Translations under genes and position numbers: made by a program
Notes under the pieces: model-generated
What the model saw: only the letters and a program-made list of their open reading frames with translations
Told to the model about the DNA's origin: nothing
The model's database searches: none
Shown here: piece by piece, positions 57,229 to 64,000 of the stretch
How positions within the stretch are numbered: the stretch's first letter is position 1
Layout: each line of letters begins with the position of its first letter
Source: DASQZT01 sp963728965
GTDB lineage: Bacteria; Acidobacteriota; Terriglobia; Bryobacterales; Bryobacteraceae
Length of the DNA stretch: 64,000 bases
NCBI GenBank assembly: GCA_963728965.1
Contig: CAVSMH010000014.1
Location: 1-64,000 of the forward strand
Direction of reading: 5' to 3'

Positions 57229-59841
57229 ATGTCCGAGGCCACCACGCCGCTGATGCGGCAGTATAACAGCATCAAACAGCAGGTCCCCGGCACGCTGCTG
57301 ATGTTCCGCCTCGGTGACTTCTACGAGTTGTTCTTCGAAGACGCCGTGGTGGCCGCCCGGGAACTCGAGATCACGCTCACCAGCCGCAGCAAGGAAAAGG
57401 GCGCCGCCATTCCCATGTGCGGCGTGCCTTACCATGCCGCGGAAGGCTACATCTCCCGCCTGATCCAGAAAGGCTTTCGCGTCGCCGTGTGCGACCAGGT
57501 GGAGGACCCCCGCTTCGCCAAGAAGCTGGTGAAGCGCGAGCTGACCCGCATCGTGACGCCCGGGACCGCCATGGACGCCAACCTGGTGCGCTCTCGGGAG
57601 AACAACTACCTGGCCGCGGTGGCGAGCGTCGAGAAGATTTCCGCGGTGGCGCATGTGGACCTTTCGACGGGCGAGTTTCGGGTAACGGAGATGGCGGCGG
57701 ACGAGGTGTCCGCCGCGCTCGAACAGTTGGGCGCACGCGAGGTGCTCTTCCCCGGCGATCTCCCCCTGCTGGCCGGTGAGGGCCGGGCCGGACCGCGATT
57801 CGTGCGCACCGAGCTCGAGCCCTGGATCTTCACTTCCGAATACGCCGGCCGTACCCTCCGCGAACATTTCAAGCTGCTGTCGCTCGATGGCTGCGGGCTG
57901 GCGAACCGTCCCTCCGCGGTGGCCGCGGCGGGCGCGGTCCTGCATTACCTGCGGGAGACGCAGCGGGTCGCGCTAGACCACCTCGACCGGCCCACGTTCT
58001 ACGACTGCGCGGATTCCATGGTGCTGGACACCGTAACCGTGCGCAATCTCGAACTGATCGAGCCGCTGTTTTCGGCCGACACGGCAGCGACCGGCAGTAC
58101 GCCCCAAACGGTACTCGGCGTTCTCGATCGGACGTTGACCGGCATGGGCGGCCGCCTGCTACGCCAGCGCCTGCTGCGGCCCTCGCTCGAGCGCGCCGAA
58201 ATCGAACAGCGCCTGGATGCGGTGGGCGAACTGTTTCAGGAGACCATCCTGCGCGCCGAACTCCGCAAACAGCTTGCCGGCGTGCTGGACATGGAACGTC
58301 TGCTGGCGAGGGTCACACTGGGGTCGGCCGGCCCGCGAGATGTCCTGGCGCTCGGAAAATCGCTCGAGAAGATCCCCTCCATCAAACGCTGCTTCGATAC
58401 ACGTCAGGCCGCGCGCCTGCGCTCGATTCACGAACGTCTGGATGAATTGCCGGACGTTGCCAACCTGATCCTCGAAGCTATCGCCGACGAGCCGCCGGTG
58501 AACCTCGGTGACGGCGGCGCGATTCGCGCGGGCTACCACGCCGAGCTGGACGAGCTCCGCGATCTCAGCCTCAACGGACGCCAATACATTGCTCAGATCG
58601 AAGCCCGCGAGCGGCAGCGCACCGGCATTCAGTCGTTGAAAGTGCGCTTCAACAACGTCTTCGGCTATTACATCGAGATCACCCGCGCCAACCTGCACAT
58701 GGCCCCCGCCGACTACGAGCGGAAGCAAACGCTGGCTAATGCCGAGCGCTTCACCACGCCCGAGCTGAAAGAGTATGAGCGCAAGGTGCTGGATGCCGAG
58801 GACAAGATCCTCACCCTCGAAAAGGAGCTGTTCGCGGAGGTGCGCCGCCGCACCGCGGCTCAGGCACAGCGGATTCGTGCCACCGCTGCCGCGGTGGCGG
58901 AGCTCGACGTAACCGCGTCGCTGGCCCAGGTGGCCGCGGAGAACCGCTACCACCGCCCGACGTTTTCCGACAACGGCGAGATGCGCATCCTGGCGGGGCG
59001 TCATCCGGTGATCGAACAATTCGCCGAACAGGACGCCGGACGTTTCATCCCCAACGACCTCTACCTGAACGATTCCACCGACCTGATCGCCATCATCACC
59101 GGCCCGAACATGGGTGGCAAATCCACCTACCTCCGCCAGGCGGCCCTCATTGCGCTGCTGGCGCAGGCGGGCTCGTTCGTCCCGGCGGAATCGGCCAGCC
59201 TGCCGCTGATCGACCGCATCTTCACCCGCATCGGCGCCTCCGATAATCTCTCGCGCGGACGTTCCACCTTCATGGTCGAGATGACTGAAACGGCCGTCAT
59301 CCTCAACACCGCCACCGCGCGCAGCTTCATCGTGCTGGATGAAATCGGCCGCGGCACTGCCACCTTCGACGGGCTGGCCCTGGCATGGTCCGTGGTAGAG
59401 CACATACACGACCGCACCCGCGCCAAGACATTGTTTGCGACCCACTACCACGAGTTGACCGAACTGGCCGAGCGGCTCGAAGGCGTCCGCAACCTCAAGG
59501 TCTCCGTGAAAGAGGCGGGCGACCACATCATCTTCTTGCGCAAAGTGGAACCGGGCCGTGCCGATCGCAGCTACGGGATCGAAGTAGCGCGCCTGGCGGG
59601 GCTGCCACCCGGGGTCATCGAGCGCGCACGCGAGGTCCTGAAGCGGCACGAAGGCGCCGAACATGTGATCACCGGGGAACTCGCGAAATCGGAAGAACAG
59701 GGGCCCGTGCAGATCTCGCTGTTCGAACCTGTGGGCTACGGCATCGCGGGGCGCATCCGCGGCCTGAACCTGGATGAGTTGCGGCCCATCGAGGCGCTGC
59801 AACTGCTGGCCGAACTGCAGCGGGAGTTAAAGCACTCATGA
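57229..59841 (+). CDS. mutS: DNA mismatch repair protein MutS
   Basis: An 870-residue protein of normal length. The N-terminal mismatch-reading domain shows TPLMRQYNSIKQQVPGTLLMFRLGDFYELFFEDA, with the Phe of the F-x-E pair in GDFYELF. The clamp and lever domains follow. The ATPase has Walker A GPNMGGKSTYLRQAALI, DNLSRGRSTFMVEMTE, and Walker B FIVLDEIGRGTATFDG. The C-terminal helix-turn-helix contains YGIEVARLAGLPPGVIERAREVL. It recognises mispairs and recruits MutL. Its TGA overlaps the anmK ATG. Confidence 0.95.
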   Translation: MSEATTPLMRQYNSIKQQVPGTLLMFRLGDFYELFFEDAVVAARELEITLTSRSKEKGAAIPMCGVPYHAAEGYISRLIQKGFRVAVCDQVEDPRFAKKLVKRELTRIVTPGTAMDANLVRSRENNYLAAVASVEKISAVAHVDLSTGEFRVTEMAADEVSAALEQLGAREVLFPGDLPLLAGEGRAGPRFVRTELEPWIFTSEYAGRTLREHFKLLSLDGCGLANRPSAVAAAGAVLHYLRETQRVALDHLDRPTFYDCADSMVLDTVTVRNLELIEPLFSADTAATGSTPQTVLGVLDRTLTGMGGRLLRQRLLRPSLERAEIEQRLDAVGELFQETILRAELRKQLAGVLDMERLLARVTLGSAGPRDVLALGKSLEKIPSIKRCFDTRQAARLRSIHERLDELPDVANLILEAIADEPPVNLGDGGAIRAGYHAELDELRDLSLNGRQYIAQIEARERQRTGIQSLKVRFNNVFGYYIEITRANLHMAPADYERKQTLANAERFTTPELKEYERKVLDAEDKILTLEKELFAEVRRRTAAQAQRIRATAAAVAELDVTASLAQVAAENRYHRPTFSDNGEMRILAGRHPVIEQFAEQDAGRFIPNDLYLNDSTDLIAIITGPNMGGKSTYLRQAALIALLAQAGSFVPAESASLPLIDRIFTRIGASDNLSRGRSTFMVEMTETAVILNTATARSFIVLDEIGRGTATFDGLALAWSVVEHIHDRTRAKTLFATHYHELTELAERLEGVRNLKVSVKEAGDHIIFLRKVEPGRADRSYGIEVARLAGLPPGVIERAREVLKRHEGAEHVITGELAKSEEQGPVQISLFEPVGYGIAGRIRGLNLDELRPIEALQLLAELQRELKHS

Positions 59842-60917
59842 GAGTCGCCGGCGTCATGAGCGGGACGTCGCTCGACGGAATCGATGTGGCTATTGTCGAG
59901 ATCGCCGGCAAACGCGTGGCGACCGTCGGCTTTGAGTCCACGCCGTATGCGGACGAATTGCGCCGGCGCATCCTGGGCGTATCGAATGCCGTCACTCACA
60001 CGGCCGAAATCTCGCGTCTGAATTTCGAGATCGCGGAGCTCTATGCGCGCGCGGTAAGCCGGGCCATGAAGAAGTACGGACCGGTCAAGCTGATCGGCTG
60101 CCATGGCCAGACCATCTATCACGAAGGCCAATCCAACACCTTGCAGATCGGCGAGCCGGCGGTGTTGGCGGAGCGCACCGGCATTCCAGTGGTGGCCAAC
60201 TTTCGCGCGCGCGATATCGCCGCCGGCGGGCAGGGCGCCCCGCTCGTACCGTACGTGGATTACCTGCTGTTCCGCCACCCCACCGAGTGGCGCATCGCCC
60301 TGAACATCGGCGGCATCGCCAACCTCACCGCGATTCCCCCCAGGGCGCAGCCGCAACAGGTGTTCGCGTTCGACACCGGCCCCGGCAACATGGTGATCGA
60401 CGCACTCGCCCGTGAGTACACGCGAGGCAGGCTGACGTATGACCGGGATGGAAAGATCGCGGCTTCCGGAAAGGTCGACTCCCGTCTGCTGGATGAACTT
60501 CTGGACGATGCCTACTACCGGCGCAAGCCGCCCAAAAGCGCCGGCAGGGAGCAATACGGCGTGGAGTTTCTCGAGCGCCTGAAAAAGTCACAGCGGCCGC
60601 TCGCGGATCTCGTCGCGACAGCCGCGGCGCTGACCGCGGCAACCATCGCCAACGGCGTGAGGCAGACGGGGGCCGTATCACCTCGAGTCCTGGTTTCGGG
60701 CGGCGGCGTGCATAATCCGGGCCTCATGGCCTATCTCACCGCCTTCCTGCCCGAAGCAACCATCGCCACCTCGGCGGATTTCGGAATCGATCCCGATGCC
60801 AAGGAGGCCATCGCGTTTGCGATCCTGGCATACGCGACATGGCGGCGAAAGCCGTCCAACCTGCCCTCCGCCACCGGGGCCAGGGCCGCGGTTGTACTCG
60901 GCAGCATCACTCCATAG
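59838..60917 (+). CDS. anmK: Anhydro-N-acetylmuramic acid kinase
   Basis: A 359-residue kinase that phosphorylates 1,6-anhydro-N-acetylmuramic acid in cell-wall recycling. Motifs: MSGTSLDGIDVAIVE (phosphate binding), IGCHGQTIYHEG, LQIGEPAVLAERTGIPVVANFRARDIAAGGQGAPLVPYVDYLLFR, NIGGIANLTAI, FDTGPGNMVIDAL, and the C-terminal LVSGGGVHNPGLM. All are as expected. Confidence 0.93.
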   Translation: MRVAGVMSGTSLDGIDVAIVEIAGKRVATVGFESTPYADELRRRILGVSNAVTHTAEISRLNFEIAELYARAVSRAMKKYGPVKLIGCHGQTIYHEGQSNTLQIGEPAVLAERTGIPVVANFRARDIAAGGQGAPLVPYVDYLLFRHPTEWRIALNIGGIANLTAIPPRAQPQQVFAFDTGPGNMVIDALAREYTRGRLTYDRDGKIAASGKVDSRLLDELLDDAYYRRKPPKSAGREQYGVEFLERLKKSQRPLADLVATAAALTAATIANGVRQTGAVSPRVLVSGGGVHNPGLMAYLTAFLPEATIATSADFGIDPDAKEAIAFAILAYATWRRKPSNLPSATGARAAVVLGSITP

Positions 60918-60949
60918 ACCAGGCAGCCGCGAGATCCTCGCCGTTGTAC

Positions 60950-62305
60950 TCAGCTCCAGAGTCTGTCGTTGGAACGGTCGGTGTTCCACTGGGGCGTCGG
61001 CTCGAAATAGCCGGGCTCGAGCAGGTGCTGCTTCACCGCGGCTTCATTCAGCGTCACGCCGAGGCCGGGCTTGTCTGGGACGGTAATGAATCCCTTGTTG
61101 ACAATGGGTTTCTCGACGCCGTCCACCAGCTCGTTCCACCACGGCACATCCACCGAGTGGTTCTCCATCACCAGGAAGTTTTCGGTGGCGGCGGCGCAAT
61201 GGACGTTTGCCATGCACGATACCGGAGACCCGGCGAAGTGCATCGCCATAGGGACCCCGTACTCCTGGGCGCCATCGCCGATCTTCTTGGTCTCCAGGAT
61301 GCCGCCCGAAGTGGCAAGATCGGGGTGAATGATATCCACCGCATGATTGCGGCATAGCTCCATAAACGGCTCCTTTAAGAAGATGTCCTCCCCGGTGAGA
61401 ATCGGGATATCGACGGAGTCGGTGATCTTCTTTAACAGGTCGGTGTACTGCCACGGGATCATGTCCTCGAGCCAAGCCATGTTGTACTTCTCGAGGGCCT
61501 TGCCGAGGCGGATGCAACTGTTGACGCCGATGTGGCCGAAGTGATCGGCCGAGAGCGGCACATCCATGCCGACCTGCTCCCGCACCGCCGCCACGAAATC
61601 GGCCATTCCGGCCACGCCCTTGTCGGTCAGCTCGATTCCGGTGAACATGTGCTGCACGCGCCCGCCTCCCCCCAGCGACACACCCGCCGGCCGGGTCACG
61701 GCTCCCGGCACCTCCCCGACAAGGTCTACGCCCAGATCCATCTTGAGCCACGTGAAGCCCTGTTCGTGTCGCGCCTTCAGGCGCTGCCCATAGACCTTCG
61801 GGTCGTTGGACTCGGTCGTGTCGGCGTAGCACCGGATGCGGTCGCGGAACTTGCCGCCCACCATCTGATACACCGGTACGTTATAGGCTTTGCCGGCGAG
61901 ATCCCAGAGCGCCATCTCCACTCCGCACACGCCACCACCCTGGCGGGCCGGCCCGCCAAACTGTTTGATCTTGCGAAACACTTTGTCCACGTTACAGGGA
62001 TTCTCGTTGAGAATACGGCTCTTCAACATCAGGGCGTAATTCTTGCTGGCTCCGTCGCGCACCTCGCCCAAGCCATAAATGCCCTGGTTGGTATCCAGGC
62101 GGATGATAGGACAGGTCATAGGCGCGCGCGCGATGATCAGCACCCGCATGTCCGTGATCTTGAGGTCCGATGGTTTCGAATTGGTATTCACATTCTGCGG
62201 CAGGGCATCCAGCATTTCGTCTGCCCAGAAACCGCCCGCCAGAGTTGCTCCCATGCCCTTGAGGAAGGAGCGGCGGCCACGCTTGCGATCAAAGATGGAG
62301 TGCAT
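60950..62305 (-). CDS. Tat-exported enolase-superfamily dehydratase
   Basis: A 451-residue protein of the mandelate racemase/muconate lactonizing group. A twin-arginine signal (RRSFLKGMGATLAGG) is at the N-terminus. The capping domain has CPIIRLDTNQGIYGLGEVRDGAS; the barrel has LKMDLG (lysine motif), DVPLSADHFGHIG (metal Asp), ILTGEDIF, and ATSGGILETKKIGDGAQEYGVPMAMHFAGSP with the catalytic histidine. The closest types are galactonate dehydratase-like acid-sugar dehydratases. The real substrate is unknown. It lies 40 bp downstream of a dehydratase-like PLP gene on the same strand. Confidence 0.85.
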   Translation of the reverse strand: MHSIFDRKRGRRSFLKGMGATLAGGFWADEMLDALPQNVNTNSKPSDLKITDMRVLIIARAPMTCPIIRLDTNQGIYGLGEVRDGASKNYALMLKSRILNENPCNVDKVFRKIKQFGGPARQGGGVCGVEMALWDLAGKAYNVPVYQMVGGKFRDRIRCYADTTESNDPKVYGQRLKARHEQGFTWLKMDLGVDLVGEVPGAVTRPAGVSLGGGGRVQHMFTGIELTDKGVAGMADFVAAVREQVGMDVPLSADHFGHIGVNSCIRLGKALEKYNMAWLEDMIPWQYTDLLKKITDSVDIPILTGEDIFLKEPFMELCRNHAVDIIHPDLATSGGILETKKIGDGAQEYGVPMAMHFAGSPVSCMANVHCAAATENFLVMENHSVDVPWWNELVDGVEKPIVNKGFITVPDKPGLGVTLNEAAVKQHLLEPGYFEPTPQWNTDRSNDRLWS

Positions 62306-62345
62306 GGGCGGAATACTATCACACTCGGGCGCGGCTGCGGCGAGC

Positions 62346-63287
62346 CTATCGTAGGCGGGCCAGCACCTCGGGCGACACGTTCCTTCCACACAGCACGATC
62401 TCCACCCTCTTTCCTCGATAGCGTTCCGCCTCTTTCCGATACGCCGCCACGGCCACTCCGGCGGCGCCTTCCACGAGCCAATGCTCGGACGCGAGCATCC
62501 GATGCAGCGCCTCGTGAATCTCGTTTTCGGATACCAGCACGGCGCGATCGATCACGCCGCGGCAAATGTCGAGAGTGATCGAGCCCGGTTCGAGACCCCC
62601 GGCAGTACTCTCCGAAAGCGTAGGCTGTTCGGGAACCTCGATCATGCGTCCTGCTTCAAGGCAGCGCAGCAGCACCGGCGATGTTTCCGGCCAGCATCCG
62701 ACGATCTCTGTGCGTGGTGAGACCGCCTTGAGGTAGGTTCCGATTCCACCGATCAGGCCGCCGCCTCCCACCGCCGCGAACACAGCATCGATCGCGGCCA
62801 ACTGCCGATGCAGTTCAACGGCGAGGGTGCCCTGCCCGGCGATCACGTCGAGATCGTTGTAAGGCGACAGGAACGGGACGCCGCGTCGCTCGGCATCCCG
62901 ACGCGCGGCGAGTTCGGCGGTCAGCGGGTCGTCTCCCACTTCGCGCACTTGTGCGCCGAGGGCCCGGATGCGCGCAGCCTTCACCGGAGAGACTTGCGAA
63001 GAAACATACACCTCGGCCGGGATGCCGCAGTCAGCGGCGGCCGCCGCAACCCCCAACCCGTGGTTGCCGTTCGACGCGGCAATCACGCCGTGAGCGGTCT
63101 GATCCGCGCCCAGACGTGCGATCTTGTTAGAAGCGCCGCGGAATTTGAACGATCCGGTGTGCTGAAGGTGCTCCAGTTTCAGCCAGACACCTCCGCCGAG
63201 AGAGACGGCCGGCTCGATCGGCGTCTCTCGCACGAGGGGCGCGATCCGCTCCCAGGCCGCCCGGATTTCGTTCCAATCCATCGGCAT
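62346..63287 (-). CDS. Threonine dehydratase/serine racemase-like PLP enzyme
   Basis: A 313-residue fold-type II PLP enzyme. The start MPMDWNE at 63287 is chosen (ATG at 63281 possible). LKLEHLQHTGSFKFRGASNKI contains the PLP lysine near residue 54; IAASNGNHGLGVAAAAADCGI and AVGGGGLIGGIGTYLKA form the phosphate pocket. There is no ACT domain, so it would not be feedback-inhibited by isoleucine and is probably a catabolic or promiscuous dehydratase. Upstream of, and codirectional with, the enolase-superfamily gene. Confidence 0.88.
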   Translation of the reverse strand: MPMDWNEIRAAWERIAPLVRETPIEPAVSLGGGVWLKLEHLQHTGSFKFRGASNKIARLGADQTAHGVIAASNGNHGLGVAAAAADCGIPAEVYVSSQVSPVKAARIRALGAQVREVGDDPLTAELAARRDAERRGVPFLSPYNDLDVIAGQGTLAVELHRQLAAIDAVFAAVGGGGLIGGIGTYLKAVSPRTEIVGCWPETSPVLLRCLEAGRMIEVPEQPTLSESTAGGLEPGSITLDICRGVIDRAVLVSENEIHEALHRMLASEHWLVEGAAGVAVAAYRKEAERYRGKRVEIVLCGRNVSPEVLARLR

Positions 63288-63397
63288 ACCAGTGTAACGG
63301 ACTGGGCGGCCGACTCCGGAGCGGCCTCGCCGGAGCGGCCGGTGCCTTTTCACACCCTGGACTGTGCGGTGCACCGGATGATACCCGGGAGGTAACC

Positions 63398-63697
63398 ATG
63401 AAAACCAGAATCCTGGTTGTCCTCGCAGGCGTCAGCCTGTGCTTCGTTTCAGTGGGTAGCGCCGCGGAGCGCAATCGAAAAGACTCTTCGATGAGCCGCG
63501 ATATGCGGCGAGCCATTGCGTTCGAGAGAGGTAAGGATAGAGCCGATGCCCGGCAGGCCAGGATCGAAGCCCGGCACCCGAGTGTGACCTACACCACGAA
63601 TAGCGCGAACCGTAGTGTAGAAGCGTCCGACGAAGGACGCCGTAAGGTCAAGGATCCGGGCGAGAGACAATACCGCCGGTACGAGAAGAAGAAGTAA
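63398..63697 (+). CDS. Small exported basic protein
   Basis: A 99-residue protein with GGGAGG 8 bp before the ATG and a signal peptide (MKTRILVVLAGVSLCFVSVGSAAE). The mature part is very rich in Arg, Lys and Ser, without a domain I know. It is probably periplasmic, with a possible charge-binding role. Complete within the window. Confidence 0.65.
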   Translation: MKTRILVVLAGVSLCFVSVGSAAERNRKDSSMSRDMRRAIAFERGKDRADARQARIEARHPSVTYTTNSANRSVEASDEGRRKVKDPGERQYRRYEKKK

Positions 63698-63732
63698 TCA
63701 CGCCCGCGGCAATCCCCGGGCAAAACGCTCGG

Positions 63733-64000
63733 TTAGTATTGCTTCTCGGTAATCGTTACCGGATTCCGCAGGCGAAAACTCAGGCGCGTTTCCGAGGGAA
63801 GCGCAGCTGGCTTGCCGCGCGTGAGCAGTACGTCTCCTGCGCCCGCGCCCCCTCCAACGCCGGCACCGATAGCGGCACCTTTGCCGCCGCCGGCGATGGC
63901 GCCGATGATGGCGCCCACGGCGGCGCCGGCAGCCACCTTGGTGGTGTCCTCTTTGTGCGTGTCTTCGGACTGCTTATCGAATCGTTCGGTCTGAATCGCG
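63733..64000 (-). CDS. Glycine-zipper protein, 5' end outside the window
   Basis: The frame stays open to the right edge, reading AIQTERFDKQSEDTHKED… before a glycine zipper (AAGAAVGAIIGAIAGGGKGAAIGAGVGGGAGA). The mature tail follows (…GKPAALPSETRLSFRLRNPVTITE). Such zippers are found in outer-membrane lipoproteins and small inner-membrane proteins. The start lies beyond 64000. Confidence 0.65.
   Translation of the reverse strand, partial: AIQTERFDKQSEDTHKEDTTKVAAGAAVGAIIGAIAGGGKGAAIGAGVGGGAGAGDVLLTRGKPAALPSETRLSFRLRNPVTITEKQY

Noticed and set aside
58159..59802. Long minus-strand open frame over mutS
   Set aside because: Shadow of the MutS ATPase region.
1..64000. CRISPR arrays
   Set aside because: No series of regularly spaced short repeats was seen; the repeats found are att copies, operator boxes and the two 131-bp elements.

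Overview
The window reads as a GC-rich chromosome segment of an Acidobacteriota bacterium, probably of the Bryobacter/Solibacter group. This rests on gene content and protein style (hopene cyclase, S41 protease, Uma2 remnant, AtuA-type carboxylase pair, secreted PIG-L family protein), not on a marker gene, so the lineage is an inference. Coding is dense, strand-switching is frequent, and most genes in a unit overlap or nearly touch (ATGA, GTGA and TAATG junctions).

Bases 1-20861 are mobile DNA. The left part (1-2011, minus strand) is a piece of a prophage head module: a major capsid protein, a DUF2190-like small capsid protein and two or three small partners. It is cut off at about 2100. A cassette of unrecognised plus-strand genes (2120-4415) and a histidine phosphatase (4447-5145) follow. 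A 38-bp sequence at 5219-5256 matches 20824-20861 at 35 of 38 positions, and the inner 23 bp are identical. The right copy is the 3' end of a tRNA-Glu gene. These look like the two attachment sites of a 15.6-kb integrative element (5234-20861), which has left behind, or landed beside, other prophage DNA. The element carries a ribbon-helix-helix/SEC-C pair divergent from an early operon with HNH nuclease. It also has a DUF1376 replication protein, a sigma-like factor, a long coiled-coil protein, an isolated tape measure protein, several small HTH or zinc proteins, and a tyrosine integrase. The integrase is dead twice over: a 131-bp inverted-repeat element is inserted in it, and it carries a 1-nt frameshift. 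An identical 131-bp copy interrupts a gene at 2363-3115. Both insertions duplicated CTAG, and removing them restores both reading frames.

Bases 20989-39599 are chromosomal. A TPR protein, an MFS transporter and a glycosyltransferase form one unit (20989-25465). It converges on a minus-strand run: NIPSNAP protein, carboxyltransferase, AtuA-like protein and a large secreted PIG-L protein (25436-31430). Next come a TIR-domain protein and a radical SAM/SPASM maturase in a tight two-gene operon (31427-33774). This is the best candidate for an undescribed system here. The next block (33884-39599) looks like a polysaccharide cluster: a CpsB-type PHP phosphatase, a zinc-ribbon membrane protein, a TPR protein with a DnaJ-domain membrane protein, a FecR-domain protein and an O-antigen-ligase-like protein.

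Bases 39701-64000 hold a CTP-synthase-related amidotransferase-like protein lacking its cysteine, squalene-hopene cyclase, YceH, an HTH regulator beside an AT-rich intergenic region, a YdjM-like membrane hydrolase, an Hpt protein, an IscU-like scaffold, a Nudix-peroxidase-like fusion and an RlmB-type methyltransferase. A long plus-strand run follows: gamma-glutamyltransferase, TIM-barrel protein, AsnS, arginase, Ddl, a collapsed Uma2, an S41 protease, glutamate dehydrogenase, MutS and AnmK. The window ends with an enolase-superfamily protein, a threonine-dehydratase-like enzyme and two small exported proteins.
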